Part shown: positions 1 through 11,789 of the stretch, piece by piece | Layout: every line of letters starts with the position of its first letter | Position numbering within the stretch: the first letter of the stretch is position 1 | Assembly (NCBI GenBank): GCA_036365145.1 | Contig: JAEOAD010000982.1 | Span: forward strand, 5,358,001-5,422,000 | Reading direction: 5' to 3' | Source: Orientallactaga sibirica | Taxonomy: Eukaryota > Chordata > Mammalia > Rodentia > Dipodidae | Length of the DNA stretch: 64,000 bases | The notes under the pieces: generated by a model | Told to the model about the DNA's origin: nothing | The model's input: the letters and a program-made list of their open reading frames with translations, nothing else | Database searches by the model: none | Translations under genes and position numbers: made by a program

Positions 1-38
1 CACACACACACATGTGTATATATATATATATATATATA
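1..38. repeat. (CA)n/(TA)n microsatellite
   Basis: The window opens in the middle of a CA run that passes into about ten TA units. The left end is cut by the window edge. Confidence 0.9.
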
Positions 39-72
39 ATTTCAATGTTTGTGTATAAAGTTGTATAAAATT

Positions 73-168
73 TTTTAAAAGGACAAGACAAAATGGAATC
101 TTAATTAACTGTACTAAGAATTTTAAAAGGACAAGACAAAATGGAATCTTAATTAACTGCACTAAGAA
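73..168 (+). repeat. 48-bp tandem duplication
   Basis: Two adjacent 48-bp copies (73-120 and 121-168), each starting ttttaaaaggacaagac and ending actaagaa, differ at one base (t at 112, c at 160). Near identity suggests a recent local duplication. Confidence 0.9.
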
Positions 169-1325
169 TGAGCTACTGGGAGAAAGTATACAACAACAGT
201 GTGAGCAAGCAGGGATCTAAGCAACTCAGAAGCAACCAGCCTGACAAGATGCACATATCAGTGCAATGACAGCACACAGCCTTGGTGGGAAATCAGTGGT
301 CTGCTGATTGGCTAAGAGATCTGCTCAGTGGAAAGGAACCCATTGCTGGAATTGGGAACCACATCAGAATCTTATGGAGAACAAGATTATAGTCTCCCAT
401 GACAAATGCCCACTAGTCTTTGGCTAAAAGAGGGCCTACATCCATCAAAATCTACCTAAAGTAACAATGTGTATCCCATTTAACCTATGCTGAATTCACT
501 CTTCATTGGAGAATCTGTTTCTCTTTTTCACAAGGTAGTGAGACCCAAGGAGATAAACCACCAGTCACACTTCAGCCAAGGCCCAGGTGAAACCACAGAG
601 GAACCAGGGAGATGAGGAAGAGTGCTGCTTCCATGGTAGCCTGACAATCAGTGCCCCTAAAATTCACTATCTTGTTTAATTGCTCTCTTCCGTATTTTGT
701 AATCCAAAACTTTTTGACCAGCAACTTTGTAAATCCAAACAAACTAAACTTTCATGACATTAAGAACATTTGAATTGGGGCTTGAGTGAGAGCTCTGCAG
801 TTAGAGACACTTGCTTGCAATGCCTGCCAGCCTGGGTTCAATTCCCCAGTACACACGTAAAGCCAGATGCACAAAGTGGTGGGTACATGTGTCTGGAATT
901 TGTTTTCAGTGGCAAGAAGCCCTTGTGTCCCCATTCTCTCCCTCCCTTCTTCTCTCATAATTTTTAAAAATTAAAATTAGATAAACACCGAGAACATCTA
1001 ACTCCCACTAAGCCAGATATCCAGAGACAGAGGCTCCCCAAACCTCATCACTGAAGTAGAGCTAAAATGACCCCAAAGAGGCTCAGGGAAATTTGCAGAA
1101 GAGGGGGCGGAAAGAACGTTAGAGCCACAAGTTGGGGCATTATGCACAGAGACTTGGCCTGTCCCCCATAGCTCTTGACTACCCCCACAATGTGTGAACC
1201 ACATTCCCCACTGATGAGGGTCCATTTGGAAGAGGGAGAACAGGGAGGACGATAATGGAGTCACCACTATGAATGTAAAACTAGAATAATATACATAACA
1301 ATAAATAAAATTAAAATTTAAAAAA
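165..1325 (+). mobile_element. LINE-1 3' UTR copy A, interrupted
   Basis: The stretch is collinear with copies at 8625-9575 and 19499-20276. Shared landmarks are cacacagcc.tggtggg, ctcagtggaa, a cattggagaat word, then after a 650-980 interruption aagccagatatccagaga, cctcatcactgaagtaga, and a terminal gaatgtaaaa.tagaataat A-rich tail. It is non-coding and 5' truncated. The interruption holds about 120 bp of unassigned sequence and a DIP-type SINE. Assignment to L1 rests on its tail structure and on homology to the antisense copies at 28421 and 63289; a library search would settle the family. Confidence 0.6.
770..980 (+). mobile_element. DIP-type SINE inside L1 copy A
   Basis: The tRNA-like head is diverged. 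The body is clear: ggttcaattccccagta, agccagatgcacaaagtgg, tctggaatttgttttcagtgg and a (TC)-rich tail. It lies between the two parts of L1 copy A, so it is younger than that L1, unless the whole interruption came in as one block. Confidence 0.7.
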
Positions 1326-1334
1326 GCCAAACAA

Positions 1335-1500
1335 AGCAGGTTCAAATCCCTAATACCCACATAAAACCAGATGCATACTATACATGAATCTAGAATTCAG
1401 CTACAGCAGCTGGAGACCCTGGTGCACCCTTTTTCTTTCTCTCTCTGTTTATCTTCTATCTCTCTCTGCTTCAAAATAAATAAATAAATAAAAATATATT
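1335..1500 (+). mobile_element. DIP-type SINE, 5' truncated
   Basis: Begins at the box-B side (caggttcaaatccc) and keeps accagatgca, the (TC)n tract and AAATAAATAAATAAA. It abuts the A-rich tail of L1 copy A. Confidence 0.65.
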
Positions 1501-2010
1501 AAAAAGAAAAAAAATTAATTTAAAAACTTTGAATATTAGTTTCTGAGTCATTGAGGTAATGACATAAAAACATTAGCATTGTCTCACTTAAAAGATTTTT
1601 CTGCATGGAGAGAAGGAATTATGCAAATATTTGATTGGATTTTTAAGTGATAAATAAGTAAATTTAACCTACATTATAAGCCTTTTCTTATGAGAAAGAG
1701 AAGAAAGCATTTATCTGTGACTAAAACCTTTCTGTGCTTAGACCCATAAGGCGGCAGCGAACTGTGTATTTCAATATTTTCTTGTGGGCAGTTTAAGGAA
1801 CGTGACACAAGATGGCAGTGTTACCCTCTCTAGTTGTCATATACGGCCATTTAAGAACACAGACACATCAGCCTTTTCACAAGGGACAAAGTCAGACTGA
1901 AAGGATTTTAAAAACTCTATTGGCAATAGGCACAGATGCTTACATCAGAGAGTTCTTTCTATGTGTTAAATATGAAACTCACTTTTCCCACTTTTTAAAT
2001 AGTTCACATT
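1501..2010. other. Unique AT-rich DNA
   Basis: No repeat, RNA gene or convincing exon seen. A 66-codon open frame at 1812-2012 runs up to the next B1 and shows no recognisable domain. Confidence 0.5.
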
Positions 2011-2157
2011 AGCTGGGCATGGCAGCACATGCTTTTAATCCCAGCACTCGGGAGGCAGAGGTAGGAGGATTGCCATGAATTCGAGGCCACCCTGAGACTA
2101 CATAGTGAATTCCAGGTCAGCCTGGACTAGAGCAAGACCCTACCTTGGGGAAAAACA
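2011..2157 (+). mobile_element. B1 SINE
   Basis: Full-length 7SL-derived element: agctgggcatggcagcac, ctttta/atcccagcact, ggaggcagaggtaggagg, gaggccaccctgagacta. Flanked by imperfect TSDs aatagttcacatt / aatagctcacact. Confidence 0.92.
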
Positions 2158-2221
2158 AATAGCTCACACTACCTACCTCAGTAGGTAGCCTTTATTAATT
2201 CTGTCAATTAAAGAGTAAACA

Positions 2222-2405
2222 GGGGGCAGGAGGATGGTTTAGTGGTTAAGGACCCATGTTCCATTCCCCAGTACCCATATAACCCAGATGCACAAGGTGG
2301 CACATGTATCTGAAGTTTGTTTTCAGTGGTTAGAGGCCCTAGCATGCCCATTCTCTCTCTTTCTCTATCTCAAATAAATTATTAAATAAAAATATTAAAA
2401 ATATA
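2222..2405 (+). mobile_element. DIP-type SINE
   Basis: Partial head (atggtttagtggttaagg), a body with cccagatgcacaaggtggc and a (TC)n tract, then an AAATAAAT tail. A small deletion lies between the A- and B-box regions. Confidence 0.75.
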
Positions 2406-2445
2406 TAAGAGTAAAAAGGAAAAATGGTTTTATGGTGAATAGTGA

Positions 2446-3045
2446 GGGGCTGAGAAGATTGCTCAGTCTGTAAAGTGCTTGCTACCTCCAGTAAGAAGAC
2501 TGGAGTTTGGCTCCCCAGCACACATGTAAACACAGGGGAGGCATGGCAGCTAGCCATAATCCCAGCACGGAATCAGAGTCAGAATCTTCAGAGCACGAGA
2601 GCTAGCTAGAGTAGCTGAATCTGGGGACTCTAGGCTCTAGAGATCCTATCTAGGGCTGGAGGTATGTCTTAGCAGTTAAGGCATTTGTCTGCAAAGCCAA
2701 AGGACCCAGGTTTGATTCCCCAGGAACCACTTAAGACAGATGCACAAGGTGGCACACACATCTGGAGTTCATTTGCAGCATCTGGAGGCCCTGGCATGCC
2801 CATTCCGCACCGCCCCCCCCCGCCGCCTCTTTCTCTCTCTCTCTCTCTCAAATAAATAAATAAAAATAACAGATTAAAAAAAGAGATCCTATCTTAGTAA
2901 ATAAGGATGAAAGTGATTTAAAAAGACTCTCTACATCAACCTCTGGCCTGCCCACACACAGGCACACACATGAATGTGCACATTTATCCACACACATGCA
3001 CACATTCATGCATGCAAAAATATGAATAAAGAATGAACAGCGAAT
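2446..3045 (+). mobile_element. B4 SINE split by a DIP-type SINE
   Basis: The ID-like head (ggggctgagaagattgctcag) is followed by a B1-derived body (gcatggcagctagccataatcccagcac). After the inserted SINE, the 3' part resumes with atcctatcttagtaa and the CA-rich tail typical of B4. The two halves join cleanly if 2652-2894 is removed. Confidence 0.75.
2652..2881 (+). mobile_element. DIP-type SINE nested in B4
   Basis: Complete element with head, cagatgcacaaggtggcac body, (TC)n and AAATAAATAAA. Flanked by a perfect 13-bp TSD, agagatcctatct, at 2639-2651 and 2882-2894, so the ends are exact. Confidence 0.93.
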
Positions 3046-4309
3046 TTACCAAATAGTGTATAATATCACCAAATTACATTTTCATTCAAAAGATTGTTTT
3101 CTTTCTTTTCTAACAAATTACCTTTATCTGAGCATGAACATGGATGAGTCCTATACATAAATGACAATATGTATGCATGCAAATCCACACATTCACTGAA
3201 AAAGGACAATAATGCTTTTAAACATCTTGCAAAATGGATTGTATAATACCTGCTGGTGTCAAAAGTTAACCTGAAAAAAATGCACCTAGTCAGAATTAAC
3301 CTGAAATGCTTTCTATCTCTGAGGTCAATAAGACATGCTTCTAAGTTGTAAGAGCTTTTTAGACTTAAAAATATGCCTCAGTGTCTTATTCACTAATAAA
3401 GCAGGCATAATTTCAACCATCTTTCTGAACAGTAAACTGAGGTCCAGGTGAAATTGCCTACACATATCAGGTACTTAGGAAAATGGCAATAATAATCACT
3501 GCTCAGTTATTGCTGTTGATGAATTCTGACCCTCTTTACAGTGGGGATGTGATGTACACATCGTCCCCTGAAAAGGCTAACAATTCTAATGCAATCAGAA
3601 AGCTTCTAGGTCCTTAGAATTCTCCTCTATTCCTTGCCATCCAGCATTACATAAAATATTAAGCCAGTTACACCATTTTAAAACAAGTTTTGTACCCATT
3701 ATGTCTCCCATCATAATTAGATTTGATATATTAGTATTATCTCTCACATGAGAACGAAGCTAGGATTTTATCATATGGTGTCAGTATTTCATTTTTTCTC
3801 CAACAAACGTGTACATTTTATTCTAATATGCTTAGATTTTTTTAAGTCTCAAAGTGTGAAACCTGGTGATTTGGCTAGAAATGTTTGTGATATAGATCAT
3901 GGATCCTTTACTCAAGATTTCAGCAGAGATTTATCTGTTCCCATGACTCATACATTTGCTGCTACTCTGGATAATTTCTCCTTGTCTGAGGAAACAGAAA
4001 CACCACCTCTGCAGAGACGTTTTGGAAAAGGCTGCTGGAGTCAAAGCTCACCATCTATAAGGAACAACCTCTCCAGATGTTTAAAGCCCAGTTGGCAGTC
4101 AGCTCCAAGAGGAAGCACCTCACACCTGCTTCCATGAGCTCGCCTCTTTTCCTGGGCTCCTCTCTCCTGCTCAGGTTCTAAAACTGCATCTACTTGCCAC
4201 ATCCCTTAAAGCACATTCAGTTCACTGGGCAGAACTGGTCCTGGGTTCCTTAGCCTTTGAACTTCTTTGTACTGTGTGGGATGAAACTTACAGACACTGA
4301 CTTTTTTCC
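3046..4309. other. Unique DNA with a possible MIR trace
   Basis: No young repeat. Around 3425-3470 the words gtaaactgaggtccagg and cacatatcag recall an antisense MIR core, but too little remains to be sure. A 129-codon frame at 3748-4137 has no recognised domain, no splice-site logic and a biased composition; I do not call it a gene. Confidence 0.5.
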
Positions 4310-4655
4310 TGTTGTTATCACCAACATCATTGTCACATCAAAACCACCACTATCATCTTATTAATCAGCACTTTCATTTGTCATATTCATTGGTATCATC
4401 ATCCTCTTTACCATTATATTCATTATCACAATCTTCATCATCACCAATATCACCACTGTTACCATCTTCATCGTCACCATTATGACCATCTTTGTCACCA
4501 TCATTTTTATCATCACCATCATTACCCTCCACCATTCTAATCACCACAATCATCTTCAGCAGTATCATCTACACCCTCATCACCATCTTCACTGTCACAT
4601 CACCACTATCATCCTCATTATTCACCCTTACCATCATTATCATCATACCAAGTTA
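4310..4655. repeat. Degenerate (ATC)n trinucleotide repeat
   Basis: About 340 bp of imperfect catcatcaccatcatt-like triplets. The repeat keeps frames open on both strands: a His/Thr/Ile-rich frame on + and an Asp/Gly/Asn-rich frame on -. Those frames are composition artefacts. Confidence 0.85.
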
Positions 4656-5342
4656 AGCCTTTTTTTTCCTGTAAGTTTATTCCCATACTTGGCTCTGGGG
4701 AACATTCATTTTCCAGACTTCCCCTGGTGATGGTGCTACAAATTTTAAACTCCAGCACCAGCCTTCTCACTTCTCCACCCTTGGAAACATGTGACACTTT
4801 CTATTAAATGCATAGAACTGACAGCTAAGTTCCTAGAAGCCAAAATCCAGCTGCGCTCACTTGAATGCCATCACAGACAAATGGTCATATTTTATCCTAA
4901 TTTATTGGACTCTCAGGGAGCCTGTAGTCAGTAAAATAAAGCTAAGCCAGCTAAATAAATGACCAGAATGCTTACAGTTTTTCTCCCAGAGTACTATTGG
5001 CAGTGTCAATAAATAGTTCCCCTCACTATCCCCCACTGTGACCTGGTTCTGATGTAATAATATTTTGTAGTTCTCTGTACCTGAAGTGGATTTGGTGTCC
5101 TATCTAGTGCATAGATTTTTGGGTGGGCACTGATAGATCCCATGCCAGTGAGCATATATAGGCTACAATGACACAAGAACATTAGTTAATCCCTTCTGGC
5201 CCTTCCTCTGTGGGCTGTTGTGAAGCACAAGCATGCTTGGGTGGAGAAAGAGGAGACAACTCAAGGCAAATCATTTCTCATGTAGACTACTTTCACCTTA
5301 CCATATGACCTTTGTCATTTTCAAAACAGTACTACTATTTTG
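4656..5342. other. Unique DNA
   Basis: No gene or repeat seen apart from short AT-rich words; ends in a short GT run that belongs to the next B4. Confidence 0.5.
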
Positions 5343-5635
5343 GTGTGTGTGTGTGGTTTATACATATGTGAATGTACATGCATGTCCCCCATAAGCATGT
5401 GTGTAGAGGCCAGAGGAAGACAGCAGGTGTCCTTCTCTATTGGTTTTATACCTTATTCCCTGAGACAGTCTCACACCGATTCTGAAGCTCCCTGTTTTAT
5501 CATTTAGATTGGATGACCAGCGAGCCACAGTGATCTTCTTGTCTCTGCCTTCTTCAGAGCCAGGGTTATAGACGTGCATGGTCATGTTGGATTTTTATAT
5601 GGGTGCTATGGAGTGAACTAAGCCTTTGTACTTCT
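5343..5635 (-). mobile_element. B4 SINE, antisense
   Basis: Read on the plus strand: a GT-rich tail, then gaggccagaggaagac, ggtgtccttctctatt, ctctgccttcttcagagcc and gggttatagacgtgcatgg. The order is that of an inverted B4. Diverged. Confidence 0.65.
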
Positions 5636-6895
5636 AGGTACACATAAAATAAATGCTTGCATATGGCCACTAAGGCCATACATTTGGAGGAGAGTGATGA
5701 ACACGTTTTGGCACTAGCTGGAGGTATAGGTCAGACACTCATTTGAATATACTGAAATTGGAATGTACAGTTTCCAGTGGGTAACTTTATTATGTGGATT
5801 TCACCTACATTATTTTTTAAATATATCCACAGTATCACTATTTGGAAAGCAGGGAGTAGATCACCTAAATGCCTCACAGCAACAGAATGGGGCAATGCAT
5901 TTTTGATATAGCAATAGAAATTACCAAAGCAATATAAATTTCCCAGCAATAGAAATCAAGCAAGCAGTGCTACATGTACCCGCATAGAAGAGTCTCATCC
6001 ACTCAGCACCAAGTGACAGGCACAAAGGGCCCCTTGGGTTGGGGTATGGCTTGGGGTAGTGTGTTTTCTTAGCATGCATGATGAGATTTGGGGTTCCAAC
6101 TGTAGTCCCATAGATGATTTATGATTTTTATGCTCAAAAGGTTTGAAAGAGAAGTTAATAACCTCCTCTCCAAAGAGAACATAAGTGAGAATACATGATC
6201 ATGAGGTGGAGTTCATGTGGGTGAGAATATTCTGCTGGATTAATCACATCTGGACTGTGCAAATTCTAAGTGGTGAAAATGTTTCAAGTTGTACATTGAT
6301 ACATGTGCATTAAAATAGTCTGTTGATTTCACTTTTAGCTAGAAGCTTGCAAATTCTCCAGTCCCTGCTGATGTGCCTGTTGCTAAATTTCTTCATCACT
6401 CAGTGAGATCATTCCTGCTCTTCAGTTCAAACCCACATTCTATTTTTGCAACTTCCAGCTTTCAACATTCCATCCATTAACTCTACGTCAATCACTACAT
6501 TGAACTTTTGTAGGCTCCAGGCACTGTGCAACCTGATGGGCAGAGGTGGACAGAGCACTGGGAACACCACAAGACATATACATTCCAGAAACTCTAAAGG
6601 TCCATCTACATGTAGAACTGTCTATAAAACTTGCACAAAAACGTATGTAACTCTTAATAGTCATCATCTCAATACCCAACTCTAAAGACACTTTCCTTGT
6701 GTAGACGAGTTGTGCTTCCTGTGTTTTGCAAATGCATTCCTTAAAATTGGTGCATTTAGCTATGGTGTGCTACAATAACTTTCTCCTGTACTTATATGAG
6801 ATCATCAAACTTTGACACATAAGAATTCTTTTGAAAATATATTCTAAAACGTTCCCCAAATCTCTATAAGAATAATACTTAAGAAGTCATTACAA
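5636..6895. other. Unique DNA
   Basis: Mostly unassigned. The overlapping open frames at 6446-6691 on both strands show no domain. Confidence 0.5.
6033..6105 (+). mobile_element. ID-like SINE fragment
   Basis: Words ttggggtatggcttgggg, cttagcatgcatgatgag and gggttccaac follow the order of an ID/tRNA-Ala-derived head. Heavily diverged. Confidence 0.35.
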
Positions 6896-7050
6896 GCTGG
6901 GCATGGTGGTGCACCCCTTTAATCCCAGCACTCAGGAGGCAGAGGTAGGAGGATCACCATGAGTTCAAGGCCACCCTGAGAATAACAAGTGAATTCCACT
7001 TCAGCCTGGGCTAGAGTGAGACCCTACCTCAAAACGCACCCCCCCTAAAA
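6896..7050 (+). mobile_element. B1 SINE
   Basis: Complete B1 with a C/A-rich tail. TSD aagtcattacaa on both sides (6884-6895 and just after 7050). Confidence 0.92.
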
Positions 7051-7555
7051 AGAAAGTCATTACAAAAACTCACATCATTAAATTAATTTTTCCAAACTAT
7101 CTTGACATGTATGTTTTTCATTAGATTGAGGCAACTAGTAATAATTATTCCTTTCTTTGCTAACTTGTACAAATATTATACAATTACAATACAAAAATAC
7201 ATTCCTGTTATTATATAATTGTACATTTATTAGAATGTAAAAAACATTTCTAAATTTTTAGTACTATATGGTCAAACATTCACTACATGGAAAATAATCC
7301 CTTGGTACTTGGATCCTAACAACCCATAAAGATTATAAATATGAAAATGTTGATTAATACTATAAAATAACAAAACCATATCTTAATTTGCAATGCTAAT
7401 TAGGCCACAGGGGCTAATACCAGATTTTCTAAGCATTTAAAGGAAAATTAAAGCAAAAAAGATATCTCATGTGAACAAACAAGAAGATGAGATGCTGTAA
7501 TTTACTATTATAATTAAAATTTACAGTATAAACCAATTTTAATATTACAGTATAA
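7051..7555. other. Unique, very AT-rich DNA
   Basis: Nothing recognised. Composition is markedly AT-rich with many TTTATAA-like words but no organised promoter. Confidence 0.5.
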
Positions 7556-7930
7556 GTTTGGGAGATAGCTCATGGATAAGTTACTTGTTGTACAAGTATG
7601 AGTTTGGGACCCCAGCACCACCATAAATGCCAGAAGTTCATACCTATATTCCTAGCACTGTGGAGGTGGAGACAGGAGACACATGGGTGCAGCTGGTTTG
7701 ATAAACTAGCCAAATCAGCAGACTCTGGGTTCAAAGACCCTATCTCAGGAAATAAAATGGAGAGTGATAAAGAAAATCACCTGATGTTAACTTCTGTGCT
7801 CCACATACACACATGTACATGCATTGAACATGCACGTGCCTATGCACATGAATACACATACACATGTAGAAATTACAATTTAAGATCTACATGTACAAAC
7901 TTTATGTATACACATACGTATACATACATA
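7556..7930 (+). mobile_element. B4 SINE
   Basis: The head gggagatagctcatgg, a middle with cctagcactgtggaggtgg, gaccctatctcaggaaa, and a long CA/CATA-rich 3' end give the B4 layout. Old. Confidence 0.6.
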
Positions 7931-8117
7931 TCTCCTATTTTCAAGAAATATGATATTCATGTTTAGGATGTATCAACCAGCCTTCATCCCAGATTGAGAA
8001 ATATTTTCATGATCTCATCATATGTCGATCATGGAATTTACCAAGTTTTCTATTCTTCATTTTCTTACAAGTTTTCATATGTCCCATGAGCCTTTATGTC
8101 ACTGCATACTTGGAAAC

Positions 8118-8119
<2 letters not shown>

Positions 8120-8162
<43 letters not shown>

Positions 8163-8310
8163 GTTTTTCAAGGTAAGGTCTCACTCTAGCCCAGGCTGAC
8201 CTGACCTGAAATTCATTATGTAGTCTCACAGTGGCCTCAAACTCACAGTGATCCTCCTACTTCTGCCTCGCGAGTGCTGGGATTAAAGGTGTGCACCACC
8301 ACTCCCAGTT
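8120..8310 (-). mobile_element. B1 SINE, antisense
   Basis: A poly-T tract (the inverted A tail) is followed by aaggtaaggtctcactctag and tgctgggattaaaggtgtgc. Flanked by perfect TSD ttggaaactt at 8110-8119 and 8311-8320. Confidence 0.93.
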
Positions 8311-8624
8311 TTGGAAACTTTTTCTTTACTACTTTTCCTTCTGATGCATGTACCACAAATTGTATCCTATTGTTCACCTTTTAGCTATGTAATAGGGAGA
8401 TATGTAATCTCACACTCTCTAGAATAATTTAAATTTCATTTTCTAAGTTAAATGAATTTTTGTTGCAAGCTGCAGCTACAATATTCTAGGTCAAAAGATA
8501 CCTTGGCTATTAATAAGTATGAAAAGTAATTTCAAACCTTGCATTCTTTGTTGTCACGTTTTATGAAAGATCCTTTCTTAATTCATCCCTACAAGGTTTC
8601 CCAAAAAAGACAGATTTCTGTCAG
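8311..8624. other. Unique DNA
   Basis: AT-rich; nothing seen. Confidence 0.5.
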
Positions 8625-9575
8625 AGTTCTGTCAGGTTAATGGTAAGACCCTACTGTCGAAGACAGCATACGTGTGTGAGACCAAACATTGAGAGACCTG
8701 GCCAGAATCTGGAAGAGGGTCAGTCCCCAGACAGTTAGCTAGTCTAGTGCCAGAGGGTGCTACACGAGCAACTGGGGGAGAGTGGCAGACATCTGTCCAA
8801 ACAACATGCAGTCTAAGATACTCAGCAGGAAACAGTCTTATGTAATGCTCATACAAGTGCAGTAGTGGCACACAGCCATGGTGGGTAACCAACTGCTCTT
8901 GATTTGGCCAATAGATCCACTCAGTGGAATGGAACTCAATGCTGGAAATGGGAAATAAGTCAAAACCAGGTACACAAAATGAGCTCAGTCTCTCAGATCA
9001 AGATACCACCAAATGTGGGCTAGAAGAGGGCCTATGCATATAAAATTCCCTCCAAAATATCTATGACCATCCCATCTATCTAGTACTAACTACTCTCTTC
9101 ATTGGAGAATTTGCTTATCTTTTTCAGATGGACAATGAACCTGAAGGGAGGATCAGCCAATCACACCTCACTAGGGCCCCAGCTGAAACCATAGAGTAAT
9201 GTGGGGGAAGGGCTTGGGGATCACGACACCAGAAAAAGGCTGAAGGAGATAAACACAGAGAACATCCAACTCCTTCTAAGCCAGATATCCAGAGTCACAG
9301 AGGCTCCCAAAACCTCATCACTGAAGTAGAACTAAAATGACCCCAACGTGGCACAGGGAAATTCACGGAAGAGGGGGCGGAAAGAATATTAGAGCCACAA
9401 GTTGGGGCATTATGCACAGAGACTGGGGCCTACCCCACAGAACTCTTGACTACCCCCACAATGCATGACCCACATTCCCCATTGATGAGGGTCCCTTTGG
9501 AAGAGGGAGGACAGGGAGGAGGATAAGGGAGTCACCATTATGAATGTAAAATTAGAATAACATAAATAAAAATAA
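8625..9575 (+). mobile_element. LINE-1 3' end, copy B
   Basis: The longest uninterrupted member of the plus-strand family at 165, 8625 and 19499. Shared words with copy C include ccatggtgggtaacca, gtgggctagaagagggcc, ggacaatgaacctgaaggg, agccagatatccagag and catgacccacattcccca. It ends gaatgtaaaattagaataac and an A-rich tail at about 9575. It is 5' truncated and has no coding part. Confidence 0.65.
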
Positions 9576-9595
9576 ATTATTTTAAAAAAAGAGGA

Positions 9596-9735
9596 TTCAG
9601 CAGGCTGAGTTAGAAGGATAATAGAGTTCGAGGTCAGCATGAGTTCCAGGTCAGCTTGGACTAGAGTGAGACCCTACCTCAAAATAAGTAAATAAATATA
9701 TAAATTAAATCAAAAAAAAGAAAAAGAAAAAAGAC
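9596..9735 (+). mobile_element. B1 SINE, 5' truncated
   Basis: Starts near the middle of the element (ggctgagttagaagg) and keeps gagttcgaggtcagca, gagtgagaccctacctc and a long A/T-rich tail. It lies directly behind the L1 copy B tail. Confidence 0.75.
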
Positions 9736-9751
9736 ATCATCTGATATTTGA

Positions 9752-10135
9752 GTGGTTGAGGAGATGACTCCCTGGGTAAAATCACTTGCTGGGCAAGCAT
9801 GAAGGTATAAGATTTCCACAGTTTGATTCTCCAGTACTCATGTAAAAAGGCAGACATGGTCACACACAGTCCTGAGAGGCTAAACATCAGAATTGCTGGG
9901 GCTTGCTGACTGAAAAACGGCAGCTCTGGGTTGAGTAAGAGACTCTGTCTCAAGAAAATGCCTGCATGGATCAGTGATAGAGGAAGGACGCCTGACATTC
10001 TCCTCTGGCCTCTTCAGGCACACCCATGGAGCATGTGTGTCTGCAGTTCACTTGCATATGTGACACTTCACATCATACACTACTCCACACATATTACACA
10101 CACACACACATGCATGTGCGCATGCACTTGTATGC
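9752..10135 (+). mobile_element. B4 SINE
   Basis: Head ggttgaggagatgactccc, a B1-like middle (cctgagaggctaaacatcag), gagactctgtctcaagaaa, then cctctggcctcttcagg and a CA-rich end. Confidence 0.65.
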
Positions 10136-11405
10136 CAAAAATTAAATTGGTCCATGTTTTCATGATGAGGTAAACAATTTTGCTTTAGAAGTCACCTGAT
10201 ATTTCTACTGTATTGTTCTGCATTGCTCAAAGTAGCAGGGCTACTAGACCAAGGGCTGAAACCTCCAAAATTGTGATCCCAAATCCAGCATCACCTTTTC
10301 CATTTAAAGATAAAACACAAAACTAATATTTCTTTGACTTTCTGAAAGTATGTGCAAGGTTGTCCTTTATGGAAATAAATACGATGTGAGAATAGGGGTA
10401 TGATATTCCAAAATGAGCAAATTCAAATTATAGAAATTATGATGGCTCATGATAGATTTTTTTTCAGGCATTGAAATTAGTCTGTACTCCTTATGCTGTT
10501 GTTTTCCAAGAGAGTGAATAAACTTCTCTCTAAAGTTCTAAATTCCATTCACTTCTGATTTTTTTGATGAGTTTCTAAACCCAGAAAATGAAATTTCTCA
10601 TTTAATCCACTCCTACCCTAATAATTCCCAAGAAGAAATATGAGACTGGAAAGAGGTAAGAATAATTATTAACTTTAAAGTTATTATTGGGATTTGATAA
10701 AAGAATTGATTACATCCAAATTGGAAGCATATAGGTTTAAATTATCCAAAGATACAGCAAGGTGAAGAGTGTCTTAGAATCACAGAAAGACCTTTTCCTA
10801 TTCAAGGGAATAAATTAGAAATCTTTGACAGGTTGCTTTCTTTAGACAAAATAATAGTTGTGGTAAGAACAGAATCATACAGAAGATGAAAGTAACATCG
10901 ATAACAGAGAAAGAACAATTCGGAGAACATGGACCAATCAACCCTTCAGGACAGCCTGTTTTACAGATTTATTCCCTTGCCCCCTGGGGCAAGTCAGCTT
11001 AGCCAAATCTTACCATTGTAAAATTTACAAATAAGAACATCTCATCATATACAAGAGGAAAAAAGAAAATACAAAATGGCATCATTAATATGCAATCCAA
11101 GCTCTCTCAAGAATGAAATCTTGAAAGCAGAGAGCTTAACTTTAATCTCCTTTGTCCTGAGATTATTACCCCTAGCTTTGAGTCTGACAGCAGGACTCTA
11201 ACACAGGTAAACACACTTATATTACTGCAGCTTCAGATATTGGAAATGGATTATGGGCTTTCAGGAAGCGAATCTAAAGAGAAAAAAAGATTCCTTTTTT
11301 GCCTTCTCTGTGAGATGTCACAGGTTAAGACAGGAGAAGCAAAAGATAACAGGTTGATGCCTGACTCTTGCAGTGCCAGACAAGCATAATTAGATCTTGG
11401 AGCTG
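10136..11405. other. Unique DNA
   Basis: About 1.2 kb without a recognisable SINE, LINE or LTR. No exon-like frame. One of the cleaner blocks in the first half of the window. Confidence 0.5.
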
Positions 11406-11789
11406 TGTACTCACGCTCCGGCCATCCTGCTTATTTATAGCCTTACATCAATGACTTCATGGGCATCTCATTGTGATGATCTTTCATTGCTGAATTTGGC
11501 AAGGAAATTATTTTGTAGTACTGTATTTTACATGCCAAAGAAGTCTGGTAGAAGATCTAAATTCAAGAGACTTCATTCAGTCATATATGGCTACCATACA
11601 CACACACACACACACACACTAACATCAGACACTACCATGCCCATGTATATGAAATATACACATGATGTAAATACAGGCTGGGGAATGAGGAAGGATGTGC
11701 TCACACTCCATCCATCCTGCTTATTTCTAGCCTAGCATTGATGACTTCATGGGCATCACATTGTGATTATCTTTCATTGCTGAATTTGG
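11406..11789 (+). repeat. 94-bp direct repeat pair, 290 bp apart
   Basis: 11406-11499 and 11696-11789 match along their full length (tgctt.atccatcctgcttattt-like start, then atgacttcatgggcatc and ctttcattgctgaatttgg). A (CA)n run at about 11598-11619 lies between them. A second short echo, ggaatgaggaaggatgt at 11682 and ggatgaggaaggatgt at about 11794, fits a 290-bp segment having been duplicated locally. Confidence 0.85.

Noticed and set aside
998..1360. 120-codon minus-strand frame
   Set aside because: It is the antisense of the L1 3' end; a similar minus frame occurs over copy B at 9410-9640.
3748..4137. 129-codon open frame
   Set aside because: No domain, no recognised homologue, no exon context; the first third is AT-rich and low in complexity.
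4374..4730. His-rich plus frame and Asp/Gly-rich minus frame
   Set aside because: Both are products of the ATC triplet repeat.
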